Shown piece after piece: positions 45,389-54,425 of a stretch of 64,000 nucleotides of DNA; position 1 is the stretch's first letter; the number at the start of each line of letters is the position of its first letter. The stretch is taken from positions 3,162,001-3,226,000 of the forward strand of contig NZ_CP035758.1 of the NCBI RefSeq assembly GCF_004208415.1. The letters are read 5' to 3'. The stretch comes from Ktedonosporobacter rubrisoli. GTDB taxonomy: Bacteria > Chloroflexota > Ktedonobacteria > Ktedonobacterales > Ktedonobacteraceae. Made by a program: the position numbers and the translations under genes. Under the pieces are notes generated by a model, which saw only the letters and a list, made by a program, of their open reading frames with translations, made no database searches and had not been told where the DNA came from.

Positions 45389-45955
45389 TCAGCGGCGATT
45401 TCCATCCGGCGAGTTGCGAGATGAAGCAGGAACGTAGGTCAACCTGATCACATCCTCGTCAATCCGATCATGAGTCATAAGGCGGAGCGGCGGTTGAGGT
45501 CCAGCGAAATATGGCTTGCCATGACCAAGCACGATGGGGTGCAGATAGATTCGATACTCATCGATCAGGCCAAGTTCGGTGAGGCTGTGCGCCAAGTTCG
45601 GGCCAGCAACTTCGATCTCCCCGTCGCGCTCGGCCTTCAGCTCGCGGATCGCGCGTTCAAGATCACCCTCAACAAGCCTGGCGTTGGGGCCGACCGACTT
45701 CAACGAGCGCGAGACGACCCATTTCGGCTGGTTCCGCCACGCCGAAGCGTAGGCGTGTTTCTCTGCATCCCATTCAGGATGATCATCATCCCAGTAACGC
45801 ATGGCCTCATACATTTGGCGACCGTAGACACTACCCGCCTGCAACTGAGCCTCCTCGATGAAGTGGCGGAAGAGCGTGGGACTTGTTGGCCCAAATCGCA
45901 TATAGTCGATGTAGCCGTCCAGGGACTGGTTCATTCCGAACACGAGTTTAGCCAT
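45389..45955 (-). CDS. Dihydrofolate-reductase-like protein (RibD C-terminal family)
   Basis: About 188 residues. The ATG at 45955 follows GGAAG; an in-frame upstream extension of 13 codons lacks a site. Family features: MAKLVFGMNQSLDGYIDYM at the start, SVYGRQMYEAMRYW, KWVVSRSLKSVG, and EIEVAGPNLAHSLTELGLIDEYRIYLHPIVLGHGKPYF near the end. It is a paralogue of the protein at 20 kb in fold only; the sequences differ clearly. No operon partner. Confidence 0.9.
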   Translation of the reverse strand: MAKLVFGMNQSLDGYIDYMRFGPTSPTLFRHFIEEAQLQAGSVYGRQMYEAMRYWDDDHPEWDAEKHAYASAWRNQPKWVVSRSLKSVGPNARLVEGDLERAIRELKAERDGEIEVAGPNLAHSLTELGLIDEYRIYLHPIVLGHGKPYFAGPQPPLRLMTHDRIDEDVIRLTYVPASSRNSPDGNRR

Positions 45956-46499
45956 ATCACTTCCTTTCTTCACGCGGCACATCCGCGCGGTCATTCATAA
46001 GCCCGTCCAGCGGCATTGGCGTTCCGATAATAACGTTTCCCATAACACTTCCAGAGCATAAGTGGATGTTTTCTTCTTCCAAGCTTACCCGTTCCCTTCG
46101 AAAAAAACTTCTCAGATCTTGCACTTCTCTTCCTATAGTTAGCACCCATTCCCAGAAAAGGTAAGACGCCCTCTCTCAACCGCGGCGATGACACCAACTT
46201 TTTTGCCCAATTTGCGTGTGCCCCCTTTCAAGCATCATACGGCGAGGTGTCGATGAGCCATCTCTTTATTAAATAAACCTTATCCGACGTATGAGTTTTT
46301 ATGGTTGGGCGAAGCTAACTGCTAAAATAAAAATATAGTAGCAATCCGGGTAGAGTTTAGCGGGAAAGAGAGACCTTCATCTTTTCTCGAAGATTGCCGA
46401 GATCAATAAACTGCTAAGTTTTCAGGTGCTGATCGCGTAGAAGAAAGTATGCTCATCTGCCCCTAAAAGCAACGGAACGAGCTTGCGATAATTTAACTA
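45956..46499. other. Intergenic region, no gene seen
   Basis: About 540 bases between divergent genes. No convincing frame. The right part is AT-rich and leads into the strong promoter of the TetR gene. Confidence 0.4.
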
Positions 46500-46552
46500 T
46501 TGACAAAAAAGCCCTCTTTGCTATAATTAATAAACAGACTGTCTTTTTATTA
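46500..46552 (+). promoter_or_regulatory. Consensus promoter with palindromic operator before a TetR gene
   Basis: TTGACA (46500-46505), 16 bases, TATAAT (46522-46527): both boxes are perfect consensus. Immediately after it, at 46528-46552, TAATAAACAGAC-T-GTCTTTTTATTA is a 25-bp palindrome with one mismatched pair. This is the classic arrangement for tight autorepression by the TetR protein encoded 14 bases downstream. Confidence 0.85.
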
Positions 46553-46565
46553 TTGAGGAGGAAAA

Positions 46566-47282
46566 ATGGCCCGAACCGTTAAGCCGGAAGAATATGCAGC
46601 GAAGCGTAGAGAGATTCTTAATGCAACTCAGAGGCTAGTGCTGAGCAAGGGATATGAGCAAATATCTATTCAGGATATCCTGAAAGAAGTACAAATCTCC
46701 AGTGGAGCTTTTCATCACTACTTCGACTCGCGGCGTGCGTTGCTTGAAGCGTTTGTCGAGCAGATAAAGCAGGAATTTGAAAAGCCGTTGCTCCCGATTA
46801 TTCATGATCCTCATTTGAGCGCCAGCCAAAAGCTGCAAGGTTTCTTCGATACGCTCGATCGTTTGAGAACAGCACACAAGGCTGATGTGATCAAGCTAGG
46901 TCTTATCTGGTACTCTGATGCCAATGCCCTTGTTCGCGTGAAAGTAGAGGAAGCAATTTTCGAGCAGCGCGCAGCTTTCATTACAGAAATTGTCAAGCAG
47001 GGTATTCAGGAAGGCAGCTTTACAACAACCTATCCTGACAAGGCTGGTGAAGCTACCTTATCACTTTTACAAGGGATGGGTAATGCCCATGCCAAATTAC
47101 TGCTTTCGTTAGATCAAGGGGCAGATGAGAAACATGTCATCGAAGAAATCGTCAGGACTCATCATGCATATATGGATGCCGTAGAGCGCGTATTAGGCGT
47201 GAGAGAAAACACTCTCTATCGAGTTAATGCCGAAGCAGTGAAGTTCTGGGTTGCAGCGATACGTGATAAGGATGCTGTTTGA
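46566..47282 (+). CDS. TetR/AcrR-family regulator
   Basis: A 238-residue regulator preceded by GAGGAGG. The DNA-binding domain spans residues 8-60 (KRREILNATQRLVLSKGYEQISIQDIL, then ISSGAFHHYFDSRRALLEAF). The C-terminal domain (LKLGLIWYSDANALVRVKVEEA-like, LSLLQGMGNAHAKLLLSL) resembles that of regulators sensing small hydrophobic compounds. Its promoter and operator suggest strong, self-limited expression. The next gene on the same strand, an SGNH hydrolase 170 bases later, may be a target. Confidence 0.93.
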   Translation: MARTVKPEEYAAKRREILNATQRLVLSKGYEQISIQDILKEVQISSGAFHHYFDSRRALLEAFVEQIKQEFEKPLLPIIHDPHLSASQKLQGFFDTLDRLRTAHKADVIKLGLIWYSDANALVRVKVEEAIFEQRAAFITEIVKQGIQEGSFTTTYPDKAGEATLSLLQGMGNAHAKLLLSLDQGADEKHVIEEIVRTHHAYMDAVERVLGVRENTLYRVNAEAVKFWVAAIRDKDAV

Positions 47283-47455
47283 GTAAGGCCCTGAAGTGGC
47301 GTAGAGGCAAGCTTTGTATTTGTGCTGCTTAATGCCACGCGGAAACTGTAAATACAAACTGCTGAGATTAAAATAAGATCAGCCAGCACCTCAAGGCTCA
47401 TAGCGATGTGATATATTCTTTTGAAGAGGAACAAGTAATGAGCTGAGAAGGAAAG

Positions 47456-48679
47456 ATGTTTATGAGTTCGGACGCTGGCAAGCAAGCAGAACATACCTCT
47501 ATAAGAGCTATAGAGAAGCAAGCCTATACTCACTGGGTAGGAGCATGGTATGCAGCACCTACTCAAATGCCCATAGCCCATCTGAGCGGTCGTACGTTGC
47601 GGCAAATTGTTCACATGCATGTTGGAGGAGAACTGATTCGCTTGCGGCTATCTAATCGTTATGGAGATGCCGCGATCACAATCTCTGCGGCTTTCGCGGG
47701 GAAGGTCCTGGAAGGCCCAGAGCTAGGCCCAGGGGAGAGAGCTGTGCTGTTTGAGGGACGGGAGACAGTTACGTTAGAGGCCGGCCAGGAGGTGATCAGC
47801 GATCCAGTGGCCCTGCGAGTCGAGGCAGCAAGCGATCTGGCCATCACTTTTTTTCTAGCTCGGGGCGAGATCCTCAGCGGACACTTGAGCGCACAACAAA
47901 CGTCGTATATTTCAGGCCTGGGTAATGTGACAGCCACGTCAGCGGAAACAGCATTTTTTGCATATCCGCTTTTGACTACCTCCTGGTGGTTGATAAGTGG
48001 CGTTGATGTCTTGCCAGCCAGGCCGCTCAATGCCGTTGTAGCCATCGGATCTTCAGTTACAGACGGTGTTGGCTCAACGCTGAATGCAAATCGGCGCTGG
48101 CCCGATTACCTGGCGCATAGATTGCGCGAAGCCGGAGGAACGCGCTTTATGTCTGTCTTAAATGCTGGTATCTCCGGCAACCAGCTGCTCTCCTCGGCAA
48201 CCCCTCAACTAGAGGAGACAGGCATACCAGCGTTTCTTGCTGGAGAGGCTGGGATGCAGCGAATGGCCTGGGATGTCATGACGCAGCCAGGGGCAACGGA
48301 TCTGATTGTGCATATTGCCTCAAATGACCTGCGCGCTGACGTCGCCGGCCCAATTCTAATAGAGGCATTTCAGCAGCTAGCGATGCAGGCGCGAAAAACT
48401 TATAGGAAAGTATTTGGCACGACAATTTTGCCTGGCGGCTATTCTCCTGCGCAGATTGAGCAACGTCGGCTTGTCAATCGCTGGATGCTTGAGCAAGGAA
48501 AGCAGTGGTTTGATGCTATCTTCGATTTTGCCGCACCATTATGTTCGCCCGAAGATGAAGCCTTACTTAACCAGGTCTACGATTCCGGAGATGGCGTCCA
48601 TCCCAACGATGCAGGCTATCGCTTGATGGCCGAGGCTGTAGATATCAACCAGCTAACCGGCAGCCTTGGAGTTTCATGA
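47456..48679 (+). CDS. SGNH/GDSL-family hydrolase (esterase)
   Basis: A 407-residue esterase. A beta-rich N-terminal domain (about 1-190) precedes the SGNH hydrolase domain. Block I reads VVAIGSSVTDGVGS, with the nucleophile Ser in place but the usual Asp of GDS replaced by Ser. Block II is in LNAGISGNQLL, block III in HIASNDL, and block V in SGDGVHPNDAGYRLM (Asp and His of the triad). This two-domain layout is known from esterases acting on sugar acetyl or similar groups. There is no signal peptide. The ATG two codons downstream is an equally good start. Confidence 0.9.
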   Translation: MFMSSDAGKQAEHTSIRAIEKQAYTHWVGAWYAAPTQMPIAHLSGRTLRQIVHMHVGGELIRLRLSNRYGDAAITISAAFAGKVLEGPELGPGERAVLFEGRETVTLEAGQEVISDPVALRVEAASDLAITFFLARGEILSGHLSAQQTSYISGLGNVTATSAETAFFAYPLLTTSWWLISGVDVLPARPLNAVVAIGSSVTDGVGSTLNANRRWPDYLAHRLREAGGTRFMSVLNAGISGNQLLSSATPQLEETGIPAFLAGEAGMQRMAWDVMTQPGATDLIVHIASNDLRADVAGPILIEAFQQLAMQARKTYRKVFGTTILPGGYSPAQIEQRRLVNRWMLEQGKQWFDAIFDFAAPLCSPEDEALLNQVYDSGDGVHPNDAGYRLMAEAVDINQLTGSLGVS

Positions 48680-48769
48680 AGAAAAAACTATTGAGACTTC
48701 AGATTTATGAGGCCTGCCGCCTTAAATTTGTTCTGTTTGCCGATTCCGGACCGCGAGTCGCGAGTCCAC

Positions 48770-48799
48770 AAGTTCCCCTGTAGAAATACAGAGGAACTT
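48770..48799. terminator. Hairpin between converging genes
   Basis: AAGTTCCCCTGT pairs with ACAGAGGAACTT (11 of 12) over a 6-base loop, between the SGNH hydrolase gene and the converging oxidoreductase gene. It is probably a bidirectional terminator for the catabolic operon on the reverse strand. Confidence 0.65.
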
Positions 48800-48825
48800 C
48801 GACTTCTACTATGTAACAGTGACCT

Positions 48826-49890
48826 TTAGTTACCTAACGGCCAGGGGAACGATGATTCGATCTGCTCACGCCGTCCCGTTTCGGCAGAATTCAGGGCCGC
48901 AAGCATTATCTCAAGCACATGTACGGCGTGTTCGCCGCTGAGCAAGGGCTTTTCACCTTTTGCGAGGCATTCAGCGATATAGCTTGCGCCACCCTCCCAG
49001 TGATAATCATAGTTGCTCTGATACCTGATTTTCCACTGCCCATCGGGCGAAAGCGTGCGGTCACCTGAATAGACAGAGACATCTTGGGGCGCCCAATCAA
49101 AGCCGCCTAAAGTCATTGCGCCACTTGTACCGATCACCTGGATCGTCCAATCCTCACGCTGCGCGCCATAGACGAAGCCAGTCTGAATAACTGAATAAAT
49201 AGCATTCCCATGATCCACGATCAGGGCCGTGTTATCATCAGCCTCGACCTTAACGGTCTCTCCCGCAATGATGCGTTCGGGGATAGCGGCACCGGCCATG
49301 GCAACCACTGACTTTGCGGGGCCAAGCAGACCGGTCAAGGTTGTGATGTTGTAAACGCCAAGATCGAAGAGAGAGCCGCCCCCTTTTTTATAAAACCAGG
49401 CGGTGCCAGGCCAGGAGGGGCCGCTCCAGCCGTAGATACCGTGGGCCACACAGGCACGCCCGATTTCTCCAGAGGCCAGAACGCTGGCCATACATTGGAA
49501 AGCAGGCGAAGCAGGTGAATTGGGGGCGCCCCATAGTCCCAGCCCCTTGCTTCTAGCAAGATCGAGAAGCGCATGCGCCTCGCTCAGGTCTGTAGCGATT
49601 GGCTTTTCACACCAGACATTGCGGCCGGCCTCCAGCCCCTTGCGATTGTAGGGAGCATGAAATTGCATGGGCGTGAGATTCACCAGGAGATCAAACTTCA
49701 CGGCAGCCAGCAACTTATCAATATCGTCGAAATAGTGTGCAATAGCGTAGGTTTCGGCATGGCTACGCGCGTAATCTATACGATTGTCGCAAACTGCCAG
49801 CAAGTCAATGTACGGACTTTGCTTTAAATGGGGAATGTACTTATTTGAAACATTCCCACAGCCAACCACGGCTACACGTACTTTACTCAT
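48826..49890 (-). CDS. Gfo/Idh/MocA-family oxidoreductase
   Basis: A 354-residue NAD(P)-dependent dehydrogenase of the sugar/inositol type. The N-terminal Rossmann fold starts VRVAVVGCGNVSNKYIPHL, and the cofactor-binding and catalytic helix contains the family's EKP motif (NVWCEKPIATDLSEAHALLDLA). The C-terminal domain carries GGGSLFDLGVYNI, which usually bears the Asp/His of the active site (here LFDLGVYN with no His). It is last in the reverse-strand operon, about 110 bases after the kinase. It would oxidise a sugar or cyclitol, possibly at C3. No signal peptide, so the reaction is cytoplasmic. Confidence 0.93.
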   Translation of the reverse strand: MSKVRVAVVGCGNVSNKYIPHLKQSPYIDLLAVCDNRIDYARSHAETYAIAHYFDDIDKLLAAVKFDLLVNLTPMQFHAPYNRKGLEAGRNVWCEKPIATDLSEAHALLDLARSKGLGLWGAPNSPASPAFQCMASVLASGEIGRACVAHGIYGWSGPSWPGTAWFYKKGGGSLFDLGVYNITTLTGLLGPAKSVVAMAGAAIPERIIAGETVKVEADDNTALIVDHGNAIYSVIQTGFVYGAQREDWTIQVIGTSGAMTLGGFDWAPQDVSVYSGDRTLSPDGQWKIRYQSNYDYHWEGGASYIAECLAKGEKPLLSGEHAVHVLEIMLAALNSAETGRREQIESSFPWPLGN

Positions 49891-49999
49891 TTGCGCGAGC
49901 TCCTTTCGAGTCCAGTTTACAAATCATTCTTAGCGACAACGCGGCTGAGAAGTTCCACATGTGCATGTGGAAGTAAGCAGTAATAATCGAGCTGAAGCG

Positions 50000-51460
50000 T
50001 CAGTTACCGATTTTGTCTTTATTGACGATTAATAAGTTTTCAAGATGGCAGAAGCGCTCGTAATATGGCGTATACCTGCTGTCGCCCGGCTGGAACGTTG
50101 TATGCATCAGAGGCGAGGATGTCACCGGGATATCCAGAGTTTGAGCGGCAATAAGTGCCGCGCCCCAGGCCGTCGTGTCGAACGGCTCAACCAGCTTAAC
50201 AGGCTTACCCAATACATCAGCCTTAATCTGTGCCCAGAGCTGGCTGCGCGAGGCGCCACCGCACGAAATCACATGTGAGATATTGCAGCCGGCGGCTTCC
50301 AGTAGCGTAACACGTTGGCGTAGAGCATAAGCGATACCCTCAAGAAGCGCTCTGGTCATATGAGCGGTAGTATGACCAAGCTGCAATCCAATAAACGCAC
50401 CACAGCGCCCAGGCTCATCGCGTTCTCCCCCAGCTAAATGGGGCAGGAATAGCAGGCCTGCCGCGCCTGGTTCGACAGTTTCGGCAGCCGAGAGCAGTTC
50501 CTCGGGAGTAGATTTAAGAAGTGCTGATAGCCAGGCCAACGCACAACCCGTCGTATTTAAGCCAACCTCCGCAAACCATATTCCAGGTTCAATATGAGGA
50601 TAGATGTTAACGGCGTGGGACGAGATAGGCCGTGAGACAGCTAGATGCAGGCAGGTAGAAGTACCCGTTACCTCACAGAGCGCATCCACAGTGGTGGCAC
50701 TTGCTCCATAGGCGGCACAGATGCTATCTGCTGCACCTATAATTACCGGCGTTTTTTCTGGCAGACCGGTGGCTACTGCGGCTTCGGCCGTTAAATTGCC
50801 CAATACGCTACAAGAAGGCATAATTTCTGGCCAGGAAAGCGCAGCGAGGCCAAGTTCACTAAGCCAATCGAGGGTCCAGGAATTGGCGCTCAGATCATAG
50901 GCAAGTGTGCAGGCGGCGTGCGTTGGATCAGTAGCAAGGCGACCCGTCAAGTACCAGCCTACCAGGTCGCGCGGCTGCACAACGACTGATCCCGCTTTGA
51001 GCCAGTTGCTCTGCTGTTCATTGAGCCATAACAACTTGGGCAAAATATAAAAGGGACTAACAGCCTGTCCGGTACGCTGATGTATAGCGTCTGCGCCCAG
51101 ATGGCGCGCCAGAAAATCGGCCTGGGTGGTGGCACGATTGTCTTGATAGATAAGCCCTGGTCCGGTTACTTTTCCGGCAGGTCGCAGACAAGTGAAAGTT
51201 GGGCACTGGCCCGTCAACCCGATACCAACCACACCACGAGCAGCGCGGCCGAGCTGCTCAGTTAGACGGTAGAGTGCGGTGAGCGATGCTTGCCACCATT
51301 CTGCCGGCCTTTGCTCGGCCACGCCAGGCGTGGGATAGACAGTGCTAATAGCGGCCCTGCCCTGCGCGAGACATTGGCCTGCAGTGGTAAAGGCCAGCGC
51401 CTTGACTCCCGAGGTACCGATATCGAGCCCAATGAGGATCTCATCTTGCTGTCTATACAT
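50000..51460 (-). CDS. FGGY-family carbohydrate kinase (xylulokinase-like)
   Basis: A 486-residue sugar kinase. I set the start at the ATG at 51460, five bases after the stop of the upstream deaminase gene; GAGGT in the end of that gene serves as ribosome-binding site. FGGY features: LIGLDIGTSGVKALAF (phosphate 1), GIGLTGQCPTFTCL, DNRATTQADFL, GAADSICAAYGA (phosphate 2), and the C-terminal CGGASRSQLWAQIKADVLGKPV (adenosine site). It phosphorylates a ketose or polyol imported by the cluster. It is close to xylulokinase/gluconate-kinase types but not assignable. Confidence 0.93.
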   Translation of the reverse strand: MYRQQDEILIGLDIGTSGVKALAFTTAGQCLAQGRAAISTVYPTPGVAEQRPAEWWQASLTALYRLTEQLGRAARGVVGIGLTGQCPTFTCLRPAGKVTGPGLIYQDNRATTQADFLARHLGADAIHQRTGQAVSPFYILPKLLWLNEQQSNWLKAGSVVVQPRDLVGWYLTGRLATDPTHAACTLAYDLSANSWTLDWLSELGLAALSWPEIMPSCSVLGNLTAEAAVATGLPEKTPVIIGAADSICAAYGASATTVDALCEVTGTSTCLHLAVSRPISSHAVNIYPHIEPGIWFAEVGLNTTGCALAWLSALLKSTPEELLSAAETVEPGAAGLLFLPHLAGGERDEPGRCGAFIGLQLGHTTAHMTRALLEGIAYALRQRVTLLEAAGCNISHVISCGGASRSQLWAQIKADVLGKPVKLVEPFDTTAWGAALIAAQTLDIPVTSSPLMHTTFQPGDSRYTPYYERFCHLENLLIVNKDKIGN

Positions 51461-51464
51461 CTTA

Positions 51465-52199
51465 TTAGACCTCAACGCCAGAAAGTAAAGAAGCGGCATC
51501 CCGATCAGCGACAACCATGAGCTGGGACGCCTGTTGGAGAATCGAAGCAGGAACTGCCGAGGTGACAGGACCAGTAAGTGCCCTGGCCAGAGCTTCCGCT
51601 TTAGACTGGCCGGAAACCAGCAGTAGAATTTGTCTGGCTGCCAGGATTGTGCTGAGGCCAATGGTAAGGCCGTAACGAGGGACATCTCTATCCCAGTAGC
51701 TAGTATTATACTCCAATGTATCTTCACTCAAGGCTAAGATGCGCGTTGGAGCATCGAGAGGAGATCCCGGTTCGTTAAAGCCAATGTGGCCATTGATGCC
51801 AACACTTTCAACAATGAGATCCAAGCCGCCGCAGCGGCGAATTTGCTCGTCAAACTCCAGGCAGGCCAGCTGAGGCTCTGGATCATCTCCGCGCAACCTG
51901 AATACCCGATCCGCGGAGAGACGGCATGGCGTGACAAATAAGCGGTTTAACCAGGAAAAGAGCCCACAAGGATTATCGGGGCCAATGCCCAGATATTCTT
52001 CAGTACAAAATACGCGAATCTTGTCGAGCGAGAGCGAATCCGAGCGATACCTGGCTACCAGCTTATTGTAGAGCCCGACAGGAGTGTTGCCGGTAGTCAA
52101 GCCAAGGGTAGCGTTAGGCGCTTCTGTAATGATGGAAGCAACGATATCGGCACTTAGCGCGCTCATTTCTTCATAGTCTTTAGCAACAACGAGTTTCAT
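51465..52199 (-). CDS. NagB-like sugar-phosphate deaminase/isomerase with altered catalytic residues
   Basis: A 244-residue protein of the glucosamine-6-phosphate deaminase/6-phosphogluconolactonase fold: LGLTTGNTPVGLY (phosphate site), VFCTEEYLGIGPDN, and VGINGHIGFNEPG. Compared with E. coli NagB, the catalytic Asp72 is Glu67 and Asp141 is Asn136, while His138 and Glu143 match His143 and Glu148. Enough remains for a sugar phosphate isomerisation, but ordinary GlcN6P deamination is doubtful. There is no NagA in the cluster. It sits between a Dabb protein and the FGGY kinase, so its substrate is probably made by that kinase. The C-terminus ends just before the kinase start. Confidence 0.85.
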   Translation of the reverse strand: MKLVVAKDYEEMSALSADIVASIITEAPNATLGLTTGNTPVGLYNKLVARYRSDSLSLDKIRVFCTEEYLGIGPDNPCGLFSWLNRLFVTPCRLSADRVFRLRGDDPEPQLACLEFDEQIRRCGGLDLIVESVGINGHIGFNEPGSPLDAPTRILALSEDTLEYNTSYWDRDVPRYGLTIGLSTILAARQILLLVSGQSKAEALARALTGPVTSAVPASILQQASQLMVVADRDAASLLSGVEV

Positions 52200-52300
52200 C
52201 CATGGTCCTTAATACTATCCGCTTAACGTAGTAAGGGATGTACGACTCCCGAGCGAGTGATAGCAATGCTACCATGCTCTGCACGCTGAAAGTCCTTTGG

Positions 52301-52597
52301 TCAATATACGATCTCATAGTCTGTAGTAATTCTGTCGAGTGCCAGAGGGCGGAAATGCTCGTCAGCAAAGGCAATATGAATAGGGTGCTGCCGATAGCTG
52401 CTAATAGTGCTCTCGTCACGCAGATCAATCACGAAAGTATAGCTGTAGCGTGAGTTTTCGGTAACTGCCACCCCAAAGGAAATATGCAGAACACCGGGTA
52501 TGCGCGAAAGTTCCTGGCGGGCTCGCTCTGCCATGCTCAGGCATTGCTCCCTGCCTACTCCTTCTGGCGTATTAAATACAATCAAATGTCTGATCAT
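52301..52597 (-). CDS. Dabb (stress-responsive A/B barrel) domain protein
   Basis: A 98-residue dimeric alpha/beta-barrel protein: MIRHLIVFNTPEGVGREQCL at the start, GVLHISFGVAVT, YTFVIDLRDESTISSY, and the typical PIHIAFADEHFRPLALDRITTDYEI end. Its start overlaps the stop of the upstream isomerase gene by four bases, so the two are co-translated. Dabb proteins often accompany sugar or polyketide enzymes as small lyases or cyclases; its job here is unknown. Confidence 0.85.
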   Translation of the reverse strand: MIRHLIVFNTPEGVGREQCLSMAERARQELSRIPGVLHISFGVAVTENSRYSYTFVIDLRDESTISSYRQHPIHIAFADEHFRPLALDRITTDYEIVY

Positions 52598-53457
52598 AGC
52601 TGCACCTGCCCTGCCCGCTCATTGGCAAGCTTCCACTGAGAGAGCACGTACTCGCGAGCGGCAGGTAGCGCAGCCTCAGAGAGATGTTCCAGGATAAATG
52701 GGCCATCGTACCTGGCCTGCAATAACAGATCCATAAAGAGAGGGTATTCAAGTAAGCCTTGCCCAGCAGGCAACCAGAAGAAATGGCCCGCTGGATCGGG
52801 TCGGCAATCCTCTACATGAACAAGCCCAATATATGGAGAGATGGCATGAAATGCCGCTGGCAGAAAGCTTGACTGCTCGTCAAGCGTACCTCTTGTCAAC
52901 ATGCCGGCCGGGTCGGCGACTATACGTACTTGATGGATATCTAAAGCTTCCACAAAACTGACTGCTCGTTGAGGCGTATTAATAATCGTCATAACATAGG
53001 GCTCTATACCAAGCAGCACTCCATAATCCTGGGCATAGGCTACGAGAGGCCGCACAGAGGCTATGAGATCATTCAAGGCTTGCTCAGTAGCATTAGCCGG
53101 ATTCCAGTTCCATTCGTCTTGCGCATCATAGGTTCCCACTTCTGTACACAGCATAGGCGCACCTATGGCAGCGCTCAGCCTGATCAAGCCCTGAAAGCGA
53201 GTATGGATGGCCTGGCGAATTTGGGGATCGGGATGCGCAAGATTGCTATATCCGCCTACAGCAGCAATCTCTACCTTTGCCTGAGCAAAGGCTGCCTTGA
53301 TACGACTGCAAATAGCCGGTGTAGGGTTATCCAGGTCAATGGGTAGCCCAGGAAAAGAATCAAGGACCACACATTGCAAGCCCAATTGGCGAATACGCAG
53401 GGCCAACTCCTCGATCGAGTCGGCCTTAATCCACTGCGTAAATACCCCCAATTTCAT
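52594..53457 (-). CDS. Sugar phosphate isomerase/epimerase (xylose-isomerase-like TIM barrel)
   Basis: About 287 residues of the AP-endonuclease-2/xylose isomerase-like TIM barrel. The ATG at 53457 follows AAGGAGG; an upstream in-frame ATG has no such site. The start MKLGVFTQWIKADSIEELAL, GAPMLCTEVGTYDAQDEWNW, GVLLGIEPYVM (metal ligand Glu), VRIVADPAGML, and LVHVEDCRPD (metal ligand His and Asp) are the usual metal-centre positions. It would epimerise or isomerise a ketose or inosose. First structural gene of the reverse arm, about 180 bases after the GntR regulator gene. Confidence 0.9.
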   Translation of the reverse strand: MKLGVFTQWIKADSIEELALRIRQLGLQCVVLDSFPGLPIDLDNPTPAICSRIKAAFAQAKVEIAAVGGYSNLAHPDPQIRQAIHTRFQGLIRLSAAIGAPMLCTEVGTYDAQDEWNWNPANATEQALNDLIASVRPLVAYAQDYGVLLGIEPYVMTIINTPQRAVSFVEALDIHQVRIVADPAGMLTRGTLDEQSSFLPAAFHAISPYIGLVHVEDCRPDPAGHFFWLPAGQGLLEYPLFMDLLLQARYDGPFILEHLSEAALPAAREYVLSQWKLANERAGQVQL

Positions 53458-53642
53458 GCAAGTTACCTCCTTCAACTAGTGAATACCAAGTGCAACTTGT
53501 TTTTGCCGCCTGCGGAATCTGGGGAGAGAAAAGCTGGGACAGCCAGCTAGAGCGCCGCGCTTCAGTGGACGTGCGGTGCGAGTGCTAGATGGCAATGTCT
53601 CCGCTGGTTATCCCTTTCAACAAAAGTTGCACATCACGTTAG

Positions 53643-54395
53643 TCACATTAACTCAACAAGATAGCGGCAGCGATCTCCCCGAACCACCGATTGAGAGAGC
53701 TCCACGCGACGCCCATCGGCCAGCGAGCCAACACGCTCTAGATAGAGAGCTGGTGAGCCCCGGGGAACTTCAAGCATCTTTGACGCGAACTCATCGACGA
53801 GGATTGGCTCAAAGCTTTCCATTGCGCGGCCCAAACGCATGCCGTATTTGGCCTCCAGCAGGGCGTAGAGGGCCTGAGATCTGATGTCTTCTTCCGTGAG
53901 TCCAGGCACAAAGCATTCGGGCAGATAAGTTGTCTCTAGCATCAGAGGGTCCCCACCAGCCAGGCGCAGGCGCACCAGCTTGATCAGAGGCTCCTTTTCC
54001 CCCAGCCCGAAAACTTCGCAAGCGATAGATTTACGCAGCACCACCTCAAACACAAGTAAGCGGCTCTCAGGATGAAGCCCGCGTGCCGTCAGATCTTCGG
54101 TAAAGCTATAGAAGTTGCGCAATCTCCATTCAACCTTGGGTTTACAGACAAAGGTGCCACGTCCCTGTTGACGCGTGAGCAATCCCTCCTGTTCCAGTGA
54201 AGTGACTGCCTGGCGTACCGTGGCCCGGCTGACGTCAAAGTGCTGTCTAACCTCTACTTCGGAGGGAATGCGATCCCCTGGCTGCCAGGCGCCGCTACGG
54301 ATCTGTTCACGCATAATCTCCTTGAGTTGCAAATAGAGTGGAACGCCGTTGCCAGGGTCGATTCCTTGCTCGCCAAATTTTATTTCTGATTCCAT
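53643..54395 (-). CDS. GntR-family regulator, HutC/UTRA subfamily
   Basis: A 250-residue regulator. The winged helix-turn-helix occupies residues 18-85 (YLQLKEIMREQIRSGAWQPG, RIPSEVEVRQHFDVSRATVRQ, LLTRQQGRGTFV), followed by a UTRA sensor domain that in this subfamily binds sugar phosphates and similar ligands (FTEDLTARGLHPESRLL, ALYALLEAKYGMRLGRAMESFEP). It lies at the start of the reverse arm and is divergent from the importer operon. The gap contains repeated operator-like sites, so it should control both arms. NagR/DasR-type proteins are the closest characterised relatives by domain layout. Confidence 0.95.
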   Translation of the reverse strand: MESEIKFGEQGIDPGNGVPLYLQLKEIMREQIRSGAWQPGDRIPSEVEVRQHFDVSRATVRQAVTSLEQEGLLTRQQGRGTFVCKPKVEWRLRNFYSFTEDLTARGLHPESRLLVFEVVLRKSIACEVFGLGEKEPLIKLVRLRLAGGDPLMLETTYLPECFVPGLTEEDIRSQALYALLEAKYGMRLGRAMESFEPILVDEFASKMLEVPRGSPALYLERVGSLADGRRVELSQSVVRGDRCRYLVELM

Positions 54396-54425
54396 TGTTT
54401 TGCTACCTTGGTCTACAATAAATTG

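Noticed and set aside
45470..46000. 176-codon forward frame opposite the second RibD-like gene
   Set aside because: Antisense shadow of a recognisable protein.
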